From Clostridia bacterium (GTDB taxonomy: Bacteria > Bacillota > Clostridia > Christensenellales > Borkfalkiaceae), in the NCBI GenBank assembly GCA_017467275.1, contig JAFTSN010000025.1, positions 86,535 through 150,534 on the forward strand: a DNA stretch of 64,000 nt, written 5' to 3'. Each line of letters opens with the position of its first letter. Position 1 is the first letter of the stretch. This document shows, piece after piece, positions 25,581-34,170 of the stretch. Position numbers and translations under genes: made by a program. Below the pieces are notes generated by a model. That model was not told where the DNA came from and ran no database searches. It saw only the letters and a program-made list of their open reading frames with translations.

Positions 25581-28100
25581 TTACGCCGTATGCGTTACCT
25601 TGCCGTTGACAACCGTATAATAGGAAACGTGATTCAAGCGCTCCCCCGTTTCGGCATCCACAATATATGTTTCCACGTAATACTCCGTCGGCAAATTCGG
25701 GATCATTTCAAGATCTACGGACAGAGAAATCCTCTCCCCTCGCGAATACATACCCAATTCATGATGCAAGAAATGTTTTACAGTATACGCTTTATCCACC
25801 GTCTTTATGAGAGTCCCATCCGTCGCGTAAATATTAGAAACTAATTTAATATCCCAATCGGACTTGTCTTCCCCGTACTTTTTATTCAACGCATACGTAG
25901 AAGCCGTGAGCGTAGTGCCGTTGAGCTCGTATTCCACCGCGCCCGCACCGAAATCCGCGCGCGCCGTCGCAAGCCCTACGTACATATCCCCCGAGCCGTA
26001 ATACAAATACCATTTATTCCCCACGCGGAGCATGGTATCCGCAAACATACATTTATTGAACAGCCCGTAGTCGAACTTATTCGTGTCCGTAGGATATAAG
26101 CTCGGCTCGTCGAGATCAAGTCTTACGTTTGTGAGCTCGAACGGATTGGATTTTGTAAGCTTCATCGCACCGAGCGCGTAAAACCAGCCGTTTACGTTGG
26201 GTTGCTCGTATTGAATATTATTATCCGACAGAACACCGCCGCCGTACATAATATAAATATCTTCTTCGTCTTCGCTGTAAATATTCGTGATCGCCATACA
26301 CGACTCGTTGCCCTTCGTCAGCGCCTCGACGTTATTGGACGCAAAACCGGACGTATCCACATCCACGATATCCTCCGCCTCGATGCGAAGCACGTCTTTC
26401 GTAAACCCGACGCGCGCATAACCGCAGTCCTTCATATAGATCATATATACCTTACCCGTTTTTCCGGGACGGGGATCGTTGATCATTACCGCGTTTCCCT
26501 CGGGATCGGTCACGAACGAACCGGATTTGATCGCCCCGTCGTAATCGGGCGCAATCCTACCCACCTTCGTAAACGTTTTAAAATCGTGCGTATACATGAT
26601 TCCTTCTCGCGTCACGTGGTTGTCGTACATCGTAAACGTAATATAATAGGTGGTTTTGCCGCCGCGGTTAGGATCGTTTTCAATCTTAAACATACGCGGA
26701 TCTTCCAAACCGCCGCCCGCCTCGTCTGCGGTCGTCGGCCAAGCGATCGGGTTGTTTTCCCCACGCGTATAATTGATCCCGTCCTTGGAATACGCGTACG
26801 ACAGAGTAGACATGTGTCCGAGCGTATCCCTACTACCGAAATATCCGTCGAATTTATCGGGGAGCTCGGAACGGTATATCATGTGGAATATTCCCGCGTC
26901 TTCGTCGTAAACGACGGCAGGATTATAGGTTGCGTACGATTCAAAGCCCGGAATATTCCCGTCCTTTATAGAATTGAGATCAGTCACTACCCCCGCCGCG
27001 TCTTTCGGGTACCCGATCGGCGCCAATATGAGACCGCTTTCATTGACGGTAAGATTGCTCATCGCCGTCCACGCGGGACTGTTTTTAGAAAACTCCATCA
27101 CGTTCCCGAGCGGCACGCTCTTTATGTTCGACCAATCGAACAGCTCGAAAGAATAGAACGAAAAGGTCGAAGCCCAAGGAAGTCTACCCGTCTTTTTAAT
27201 CTCTTCCATCGTTTCACGTTGAATAAGCTCTATTTTGAGAAATTGAGCGGTTTTTTTATCGGGTAACGTCCAGCTTTCCACTTCTCCCAAGCCCTCGTCT
27301 GTAGAAAAGATCGCCTCTCCCCAATCACCGTCTCTTTCAGGCATCTGTATACCGCTTGCCGCATAGATCTCGTAACGGCGAGCGAAAGAAACCTCCCATC
27401 TGATCTTAACCGTATCGAAGGTTTTTTCTTTGCCGAGATCGATCAAAACGTATTGCCCGTCCGCAACAGACGACGCCCAACGGGTCGTCGCGTCGTTGTC
27501 TAAAACATACTCCTTTTTCAGCTTTTCTTCGTTTTCATAGCTCGAAACTTCCGTCACCGTCGCACCGTCCGTCGCAAGATTTTTCGGTCCGTATACCTCG
27601 AAGCTATAAAAAGAATAACCGTAATCCGTCGCGCGTTTCACGCCTTGGAATTTCACAAATTTTGTTTCCAAATAATACGGAAACGTAATGACGTCCTTCG
27701 ATTTTTCCGTCTTTTGCACCTTCGCCACGTCTGTCCACGTAACCGCGTCCATTGAAAGCTGCACTTTATACTCCGCCGCGTAAGCCGCCTCCCAATCGAT
27801 CACGATTTTATTGATCTTTTCCGTATTACCGAGATCGATATAATAAAACGCATCGTCCGTTTGCTTAGACGCATACCTGGTATTCGCCTTTCCGTCCACG
27901 GCATAGGAATTTGCCACTTCTTGGCTCTCCGCCTCGGTAGACGCCACCCGTCTGCCGAACGCCAAATCCACTCCGTATTCCGTCGTTTCGCCACTCGCCG
28001 AGGTCGCCGCTTTATCGCGGAAAGCAAAGCCCAAAGCCGTAAACGCCGTTAAAGCCGCTGCACACAGCAGCGCCATCCATTTTTGTTTTCTCTTCATCAT
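25581..28100 (-). CDS. Secreted discoidin-domain protein with GH130-like five-bladed propeller
   Basis: The protein has 839 residues with a signal peptide (FAFRDKAATSASG region). Two F5/8-type C (CBM32-like) domains at about 45-170 and 180-320 (NTRYASKQTDDAFYYIDLGN; ATTRWASSVADGQYVLIDLG). Then a GH130/GH43-like propeller at about 335-700 with GH130 hallmarks YNPAVV, HMIYRSE, LEDPRMFKI and WYLYYGSGDMYVGLATA. A C-terminal beta domain follows. Cytoplasmic GH130 enzymes phosphorolyse beta-mannosides; secreted members are usually hydrolases because phosphate is scarce outside (known). So this is probably a surface beta-mannosidase or a binding protein. GAGGTG precedes two adjacent ATG codons; either could start. 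It sits beside GH125 and has a paralog at 34171-36771. Confidence 0.75.
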   Translation of the reverse strand: MMKRKQKWMALLCAAALTAFTALGFAFRDKAATSASGETTEYGVDLAFGRRVASTEAESQEVANSYAVDGKANTRYASKQTDDAFYYIDLGNTEKINKIVIDWEAAYAAEYKVQLSMDAVTWTDVAKVQKTEKSKDVITFPYYLETKFVKFQGVKRATDYGYSFYSFEVYGPKNLATDGATVTEVSSYENEEKLKKEYVLDNDATTRWASSVADGQYVLIDLGKEKTFDTVKIRWEVSFARRYEIYAASGIQMPERDGDWGEAIFSTDEGLGEVESWTLPDKKTAQFLKIELIQRETMEEIKKTGRLPWASTFSFYSFELFDWSNIKSVPLGNVMEFSKNSPAWTAMSNLTVNESGLILAPIGYPKDAAGVVTDLNSIKDGNIPGFESYATYNPAVVYDEDAGIFHMIYRSELPDKFDGYFGSRDTLGHMSTLSYAYSKDGINYTRGENNPIAWPTTADEAGGGLEDPRMFKIENDPNRGGKTTYYITFTMYDNHVTREGIMYTHDFKTFTKVGRIAPDYDGAIKSGSFVTDPEGNAVMINDPRPGKTGKVYMIYMKDCGYARVGFTKDVLRIEAEDIVDVDTSGFASNNVEALTKGNESCMAITNIYSEDEEDIYIMYGGGVLSDNNIQYEQPNVNGWFYALGAMKLTKSNPFELTNVRLDLDEPSLYPTDTNKFDYGLFNKCMFADTMLRVGNKWYLYYGSGDMYVGLATARADFGAGAVEYELNGTTLTASTYALNKKYGEDKSDWDIKLVSNIYATDGTLIKTVDKAYTVKHFLHHELGMYSRGERISLSVDLEMIPNLPTEYYVETYIVDAETGERLNHVSYYTVVNGKVTHTA

Positions 28101-28112
28101 TTTTCACCTCTT

Positions 28113-30578
28113 TTATCCGTTCAGCAAATTAACACCGAATATCTTCGTCAGCACCAAATGTGCATACAGCGAACAGGGCCAAGTGAAATAATCTCTGCTA
28201 TAATCAGTCGGATCGTTTGCGTTGAACGCTTCGTGCATAACGAACGTGCCGCCCGTCGTTTCCGTCATATATTTTACGCAGCGTTCAATCTCCGCTTTGT
28301 CCGTACTCGTCAAGCCTTGCATAGCAATCGACATGTGCCAAGGCACGGGCACGTCTTTGTGCGGGTTGTCCGTCGATCCGACCATATCGTGCGGATCGCC
28401 GATCCCGCTTGCGTATTCGCCCACGTAATAATAGGGGTTATCGTCGCTCAATACAAACGCACGCGTATTGACGTACGTTTGGTCGTCCACGTCACAATAA
28501 CCCAGCCAAGGTGCCGCAATCAAACTCGGAATATTTGCCGCGTCCATAAAAAGCTTGCCGTCCGTGCTGTTGATATCCGCGTTGCTTCCGTCTACCTCAA
28601 AGGCATACATTTTACCGAATTTGGGATGATTGTATACGCCGTACGTTTCAATCGCCGTACGCACGCTTGCAGCCAACGAAGCCGCCCGATCTTTTATTTC
28701 CCCGTTCAGCCCAACGCTCTCAAGAAGAGACACTATATCCTCCAAAGCAGACACCACGAACATGTTGCCGGGAATAAAGAACTTATAGTGACACACGTCG
28801 TCGCTAGGTCTGTATCCGCTCCAAATGAGCCCGCAATTTTTAAATTCGTTTACGCCCTTGTCGCGGTCTTCACTGATAATGGAATAGTTGGAATCCTTAT
28901 GCTCGCGCTCGTTTTCCAACGTCGTCAAGATTTTATCCAACGTGACGAGGAAAAACGCATTGAAAATTTCCCCGTCGCCCGTGATATCGTAATATTGTTT
29001 GGTCAGCCACAAGGGATAGGCAAGCGAATCCAACTCGAACTTCCGTTCCCAAACGGAACCGTTTTCGTTGAAAGCGTTGGCATACGGATCGCGACGAATC
29101 AGCTCAAACTGTTTTAAGAGCAACCCGCGGACGGTGTTTCTCACGTCCTTATCCACTTTCATGAATTGCAAATACTGCAACACCTGCGCCGATGAATCGC
29201 GCAGCCACATTGCGGGAATATCCCCCGTATAACAAAACGCCGTGCCGTTTTCATAATAGCGCAAAACTCCGCTATAATTGGTGCCGTTCACCGTGAACCC
29301 GTCGAGCGTCGCATAGAACGTGTTTTTAAAGGTCTTTCTTAACGTTTCGTCCTCGATCCCGCTGATTACTCCATCTACGGTTTCACGCATGGTTTCGTAC
29401 GTGGGATCGTCCTCCAAGCGGTATTTTATATCAAACGCCGTCTCATCCTTCAACGACGCAGGCAACTTTTCATACACCGTATCAATCGCCTCCAACGAAA
29501 TCGCACCCCACTGCTCGCGGGAATTATCCACAAATTCGAGATACAAAGCCTCCCCTTTATATTTGGAAAGATCGGCGTAATATAAGTGCGTACTTTCGCC
29601 GTGGGAGATCTTCCATCTATCGGAATGGGTGCGGAACACCTCTTCGTTTGTACCGCATTTTTTAACGGAAAGATACGTTTTGGAGGGATGGGCAGTCATA
29701 CCCAACCGATACGAGATTACGCCCGTTCCCGACACCGTAAACGGTGAAGAACGAAGCACGCCCACCGCGCCGTAATCGCTTTTATTGGAAAGCCTTCCGC
29801 CCGAAATATGCTCTACAGCGAAACAATCTTCTTCGCCCGCCGTCTGCCACCCGTCAAGCCCGTTTGCAAAGTCTGCGTTTTTAATAAAGCTCGGCGTGGC
29901 TTCCGCGCTCACGTATAAAGGCTTAATATCCTCCGCCGAAATAAACGCTTCGCTCGGCTCCGTTTCGTAATAGGTTACAAAATCGTCGAAACTCATATAG
30001 CCGAAATTATCCTTTGAATTGTCCACGATTTTAATTTTCACCTCTTTCCCCATCGCCGAAGAAAGGTCTGCCTTATATTCAATCAGCGCCTCGGCATTCA
30101 ATTCCTGAAACGCGGTGTTGCCGAAACGGAATAGCTCTCTTTCCGCTTCGTCCACAACGGAAAGATAGGTGAGCCCTACGTTCATACCGCCGCCGAGCTT
30201 AAAGGTGATAAATCCGCTGCCGCCGATTTTAAACAAAGAAGAGGTCAAGCTTCCCTCCGCTGATTCGGCGTATTTCGCGAAATAATATTCTCCCGATTTA
30301 TTGTTTTCCTGTCCGTCGTCCGTCGTCGCTTCGTTGGACACGCCAAGCGCGGAAAACGCCTCTCCCTCCGCCGTCCAATTTTTTAAATCGCCGCTTTCAA
30401 AGCCGCCGTTTTTAATTTCAAACGCCTCGGTCGACACCGTCTCCTGCTCGGGCGGAGTCGAGGAATTATCCGAACCCGTATTTTTTTCGCTCTTGCCCCC
30501 GCAGCTGACCGCAAACCCTAACAAGGCGCTCGTCAAAAATGTCAAGCCCGTCGTCAAAAGCCACCGTGATCTTTTCAT
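28113..30578 (-). CDS. Surface GH125 exo-alpha-1,6-mannosidase lipoprotein
   Basis: The protein has 821 residues. Lipobox FAVSC (Cys26) followed by a Ser/Thr linker. Two beta-sandwich CBM-like modules at about 52-205 and 228-370 share the wording 'FxNGxxGWxxxG..., RSSxFTVSGTGxISYRLGM, LYLEFVDNS'. The catalytic alpha/alpha toroid is about 385-821, with GH125 motifs CYTGDIPAMWLRDSSAQV (449-466) and WERKFELDSLAYPLWL, and a C-terminal YFTWPCSLYAHLV. GH125 enzymes remove terminal alpha-1,6-mannose from N-glycans and yeast mannan without a metal ion. AAAGGAG lies 12 nt before the ATG, a long spacing. The same CBM-like module makes up most of the 417-residue protein at 41438-42691. Confidence 0.9.
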   Translation of the reverse strand: MKRSRWLLTTGLTFLTSALLGFAVSCGGKSEKNTGSDNSSTPPEQETVSTEAFEIKNGGFESGDLKNWTAEGEAFSALGVSNEATTDDGQENNKSGEYYFAKYAESAEGSLTSSLFKIGGSGFITFKLGGGMNVGLTYLSVVDEAERELFRFGNTAFQELNAEALIEYKADLSSAMGKEVKIKIVDNSKDNFGYMSFDDFVTYYETEPSEAFISAEDIKPLYVSAEATPSFIKNADFANGLDGWQTAGEEDCFAVEHISGGRLSNKSDYGAVGVLRSSPFTVSGTGVISYRLGMTAHPSKTYLSVKKCGTNEEVFRTHSDRWKISHGESTHLYYADLSKYKGEALYLEFVDNSREQWGAISLEAIDTVYEKLPASLKDETAFDIKYRLEDDPTYETMRETVDGVISGIEDETLRKTFKNTFYATLDGFTVNGTNYSGVLRYYENGTAFCYTGDIPAMWLRDSSAQVLQYLQFMKVDKDVRNTVRGLLLKQFELIRRDPYANAFNENGSVWERKFELDSLAYPLWLTKQYYDITGDGEIFNAFFLVTLDKILTTLENEREHKDSNYSIISEDRDKGVNEFKNCGLIWSGYRPSDDVCHYKFFIPGNMFVVSALEDIVSLLESVGLNGEIKDRAASLAASVRTAIETYGVYNHPKFGKMYAFEVDGSNADINSTDGKLFMDAANIPSLIAAPWLGYCDVDDQTYVNTRAFVLSDDNPYYYVGEYASGIGDPHDMVGSTDNPHKDVPVPWHMSIAMQGLTSTDKAEIERCVKYMTETTGGTFVMHEAFNANDPTDYSRDYFTWPCSLYAHLVLTKIFGVNLLNG

Positions 30579-30622
30579 TTAACACTAACACTCCTTTCGG
30601 TCCTTTTTTTCTTTTACGCCCT

Positions 30623-32287
30623 TTACGCCTTAAACAGCTCGTCCGCGCCCGCACAAAGCCTCGCAAATTTCTTTCGGTTTTCCACCTTGTTTTTTGAAAC
30701 CGTCAAATATACCTTGATCAAAGGCTCCGTACCCGACGGGCGAACGATACATTTTGAACCGTCCGCAAGCGACAGCGAAAGCACGTTTGCCTTGGGCAGA
30801 TCTGCCTCCGTTTGCGTGAGATAATCCACGGTCTTCACAACCCGTTCCCCCGCAAACGTTTCGGGGAGCTGTGCGCGGAATCTTTCAAGGCGTCGGCGCA
30901 TTTCCGCATTGCCCTCTGCACCCGCAAACTCATAAGATAAAAGCTTGTGTTCGTATAAACCGTATTTATCGTACAGCTCCTGCATTTTTTCCACAAGCGT
31001 TTTACCCTGTCTTTTATAATACGCCGCCATTTCCACAATCATCATGCAGCCGTTCACGCCGTCCTTATCACGCACGTACGTGCCTGAAAGATACCCGTAA
31101 CTTTCCTCCATGCCAAACAGGAAACGTTCTTTTTCCCCTCGGCTTTCCAATTTACCGATGACTTCGCCGATATATTTAAAGCCCGTCAAAACGTCCCAGA
31201 CCTCCGCACCGTAATCCCTTGCAATTTGCACGACGAGCTCCGTCGTCACAATGGTTTTTACAATCACGGGATTTTTCTGCAGCGAGCCGTCCGCCGTCTT
31301 TACGGCAAGTAAATAGTCGGCAAGAAGAGCACCGACCTCGTTACCCGTCATAAGTTGATAGCCGCCTGCCGTCTTTACGGCAATCCCCACTCGATCGCAA
31401 TCGGGATCGGTGGCAAGCAAAATATCCGCGCCCGCACTTTCCGCGTAACGCAAACCAAGCTGTAACGCCGCCTCTTTTTCTGGGTTGGGATAAGGACAAG
31501 TAGTAAAATTCCCGTCGGGATACGCCTGCTCTTTTACAAGCGTTATGCCCGTCACATTCATGCGTTCGAGCATAGCAGGTACGAGTTTAAAGCCCGTTCC
31601 GTTCAACGGCGTATACGCCACGAACAGCCCTTCCGCCGTACATTTTCGCAAAGCGAGCACCTCGTTTAAAAACGCTTCCGTAAGCGCATCGTCCACAAAA
31701 CGGATTTTCCCGTTTTGAAGATATGTATCGAAACGCTCCGATGTGACGGAAAAGATATCTACCTTTTCGATATATCCCGTCATTTCCAACGCGCCCGCGT
31801 CCGTCAACTGGCACCCGTCCGCGCCGTACACCTTATATCCGTTGTAGCGGGCGGGATTGTGCGACGCGGTAATCATAACCCCCACGTCCGCATGCAATTC
31901 GCGCGTGATATACGACAAAAACGGCGTCGGCGTCAACTCCTTGGTGATATACGCCGTCACGCCGTTTGCTGCAAACACTTCCGCCGCCGCGCGCGCAAAC
32001 ACTTCCGAATTGATACGGCTATCATACGAAATCGCCACTGCTTTCCAACCGTGCGACTGCATACAGTCGGCAATGCCTTGCGTCACCTTCCGCACCGTAT
32101 ATACGTTCAGACAATTCGGTCCCGCGCCAAGCTCGCCTCGAAGACCACCCGTGCCGAATCCGATATTTTTAAAGAACGAATTTTTCAATGCGTTTTCGTC
32201 GTTTTTTAAGCTGATAAGCTGTGCCGCCACCTCGGAATCGGTTGCGTTTTTAAGCCACTCTTGATACTTTTTCTGTATTTCGTTCAT
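30623..32287 (-). CDS. Phosphohexomutase (phosphomannomutase/phosphoglucomutase)
   Basis: The protein has 554 residues and is cytoplasmic. Motifs in order: active-site serine loop MITASHNPARYNGYKVYG (about 138-155), metal loop ATDPDCDRVG (about 290-300), sugar loop GMEESYGYLSG (about 395-405) and phosphate loop RPSGTEPLIKVY near the C-terminus. The enzyme moves phosphate between C1 and C6 of hexoses through a phosphoserine. Its place in the mannoside operon suggests it turns the mannose-1-phosphate made by the GH130 phosphorylase into mannose-6-phosphate, though such enzymes commonly also use glucose phosphates. AAGGTAAAATA precedes the ATG. Confidence 0.95.
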   Translation of the reverse strand: MNEIQKKYQEWLKNATDSEVAAQLISLKNDENALKNSFFKNIGFGTGGLRGELGAGPNCLNVYTVRKVTQGIADCMQSHGWKAVAISYDSRINSEVFARAAAEVFAANGVTAYITKELTPTPFLSYITRELHADVGVMITASHNPARYNGYKVYGADGCQLTDAGALEMTGYIEKVDIFSVTSERFDTYLQNGKIRFVDDALTEAFLNEVLALRKCTAEGLFVAYTPLNGTGFKLVPAMLERMNVTGITLVKEQAYPDGNFTTCPYPNPEKEAALQLGLRYAESAGADILLATDPDCDRVGIAVKTAGGYQLMTGNEVGALLADYLLAVKTADGSLQKNPVIVKTIVTTELVVQIARDYGAEVWDVLTGFKYIGEVIGKLESRGEKERFLFGMEESYGYLSGTYVRDKDGVNGCMMIVEMAAYYKRQGKTLVEKMQELYDKYGLYEHKLLSYEFAGAEGNAEMRRRLERFRAQLPETFAGERVVKTVDYLTQTEADLPKANVLSLSLADGSKCIVRPSGTEPLIKVYLTVSKNKVENRKKFARLCAGADELFKA

Positions 32288-32296
32288 TATTTTACC

Positions 32297-34108
32297 TTAT
32301 TTCAAAACAGGATATTCGCCGTCTTCAAACAACCAAACGTCGCTATCGAAGCCGTTCAAATTTACACCGTTTTTCAACTCCGCCGTCGCCTCAATACCTT
32401 TTGCACTGCCGCTATTTCCAACCGCATTTCCGTTAAGAGTATACGCCGTGGAATCATAATAACAGTTCGTGAAAATATTTCCGCCGTAATCGCCGCCAGG
32501 CGCAATCCCGACGAACCCAGCCGCCGCACCGTCCCCGCCGTAAGTCACTTTAGAAGCGCTGTAACAAGCCGTTACGGAAGCATTATGCCCTTGCAGAACG
32601 GCGATAAACCCGCCTACTGCATTGCCGTCTTTATGCAACGTAATTTCCATGTTCGCATAGCAGTTTTCAATCTTGCCGTACCCAACGTATCCGACGAACC
32701 CTCCCGCCGCAAACTCGGCGTTGACGCTACCCGTCGCGTACGAAGCTTGTATACTAGCCGTATTGATACGGATCTCGCCAATCAAACCGCCAGCGTAACC
32801 GCCTCCCGTTGCCGTCAACGCGCATTGTGCAAAACAACCTGAAACACGCGCGCTTTCGCCGTCTGCCACCGAGCCGATCAAACCGCCCGCCGTATAATGG
32901 ATTGCCATCAACGTTCCCGAAACTTTACAATTCTCAATAACAGAATTTTCTACTCTACCGCAAAGCATGCCGATTTGTCCAAGCCCGCTTTGCCGTTCCG
33001 CTTCTATCGCCACATCCGCAAGCGTAAGCCCCTTGACTTCCGCGTCGATCACTGCGCCGAAGAATCCAACGAACTCCGCAGCTGAACGAACGCGAAGCCC
33101 TGAAAGCGTTTTACCGTTCCCGTCAAACGTGCCGTAAAAATCAATCGGTTGCCACGTTTTCGTCAACCTGATATCGGCAACGAGCTTATAATCTCCGTTC
33201 GGTTGAATCGCAAAAAGCTCCTCTTCCGTCGAAATTTCTTTCACGGCGTCCGAAACCGTCAAATTACTCGGCTCTCCAACCTTTTCGCCCTTTTTAGCGG
33301 TAAGCGTTGCGCTAAAAGACGCCGTCGCGCCCGTCCATTCGTATTGCGTAGCGTAAGCGTTAAAAGGAATCGGCTCGCCGCCGTCAATCGTCAGGACATA
33401 CCCGTCCGCTCCGACTACTTTTTCCCAACGGAAGGTTTTACTCTCTTTATCAAATCGGAAAAAAGCGGGTGCATGTAAGGACTTCACCGTCGTATCCGTG
33501 ACTGTAAAGGAAAATTCCGCGCTGTAAAGAGAATCCGAGCTCGTCGTTCCGTCGCCGACCGCCTTCACTCTTGCAATACACTCTCCCGAAATGTCGGAAG
33601 GCAAAAGATAATAGGTTTCCACCGTCGTAAACGCTCTGTCGCCGATTGCGATTTCGTACGAAACCGCCCCGTCCACGCCCGTCCAAGACAGCAATCCGCC
33701 GCCATAGGAAAGCCCCGTGGGCGATTGAAGCGGCAATACGGGTTGCTTCCGCACGGCTGAAACGGTCGCGCTATAAGAAGAATCGTACGCGTTGCCGCTC
33801 CCTTTCGCCTTTACCTGCGCCGTCAACTCGCCGTATTCGTCCGCGCCAAGCTCGTATCGGTTTTTTTCCGTTTGATTTTCCGTTCCGTTGAGTTTTAAAA
33901 CGTAACCGCTCGCACCTTTTACCGTATTCCAAGTAAACGCACCGTCCGCATAGGCAAGCCCCGTGGGGATATCCAATACGGTCGCCGTATCCCCGTCGTC
34001 CTTGCCTGTGGGCGCCGTCGCCGCAAGAACGATGAATAGGATACTCACTGCGCAAAGCAACCCCGCAACAGCAAAAAGGGCGATACGTAATATTTTATTC
34101 CTTTTCAT
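32297..34108 (-). CDS. Surface protein with fibronectin-like and GLUG-type repeats, paralog of the 629-residue lipoprotein
   Basis: The protein has 603 residues. An N-terminal hydrophobic segment (ALFAVAGLLCAVSILFIVLAA) lacks a clear lipobox cysteine after it, so it may be an uncleaved membrane anchor. Fibronectin-like units at about 40-265 (FTWNTVKGASGYVLKLNGTE; LSWTGVDGAVSYEIAIGD; FRWEKVVGADGYVLTIDGG). A GLUG-type beta-helix follows at about 290-600 (GTFDGNGKTLSGLRVRS; GGLIGEIRINTASIQASYAT; GGFVGYVGYGKIENCYANM). Domain order matches the 629-residue protein, but the anchoring differs. Weak ribosome site (GGATAAG). Function: surface binding is a guess from architecture. Confidence 0.75.
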   Translation of the reverse strand: MKRNKILRIALFAVAGLLCAVSILFIVLAATAPTGKDDGDTATVLDIPTGLAYADGAFTWNTVKGASGYVLKLNGTENQTEKNRYELGADEYGELTAQVKAKGSGNAYDSSYSATVSAVRKQPVLPLQSPTGLSYGGGLLSWTGVDGAVSYEIAIGDRAFTTVETYYLLPSDISGECIARVKAVGDGTTSSDSLYSAEFSFTVTDTTVKSLHAPAFFRFDKESKTFRWEKVVGADGYVLTIDGGEPIPFNAYATQYEWTGATASFSATLTAKKGEKVGEPSNLTVSDAVKEISTEEELFAIQPNGDYKLVADIRLTKTWQPIDFYGTFDGNGKTLSGLRVRSAAEFVGFFGAVIDAEVKGLTLADVAIEAERQSGLGQIGMLCGRVENSVIENCKVSGTLMAIHYTAGGLIGSVADGESARVSGCFAQCALTATGGGYAGGLIGEIRINTASIQASYATGSVNAEFAAGGFVGYVGYGKIENCYANMEITLHKDGNAVGGFIAVLQGHNASVTACYSASKVTYGGDGAAAGFVGIAPGGDYGGNIFTNCYYDSTAYTLNGNAVGNSGSAKGIEATAELKNGVNLNGFDSDVWLFEDGEYPVLK

Positions 34109-34126
34109 AACTTATCCGTTTCCCGT

Positions 34127-34151
34127 AAAAGAACGCCTAAAACGTCCTTTT
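34127..34151 (-). promoter_or_regulatory. Intercistronic hairpin
   Basis: A 9-bp stem (AAAAGGACG with CGTTCTTTT, one G-T pair) and 7-nt loop, between the GH130-like gene and the next operon gene. The minus-strand tail is ACGGG, so it is not a good terminator; it may stabilise or process the mRNA. Confidence 0.4.
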
Positions 34152-34170
34152 AGCCATAATGTTGTTATCG

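Noticed and set aside
26202-27266. 354-codon plus-strand open frame
   Set aside because: Antisense to the GH130-like protein; composition (His, Arg, Ile, Val) is typical of reverse-frame shadows in this codon usage.
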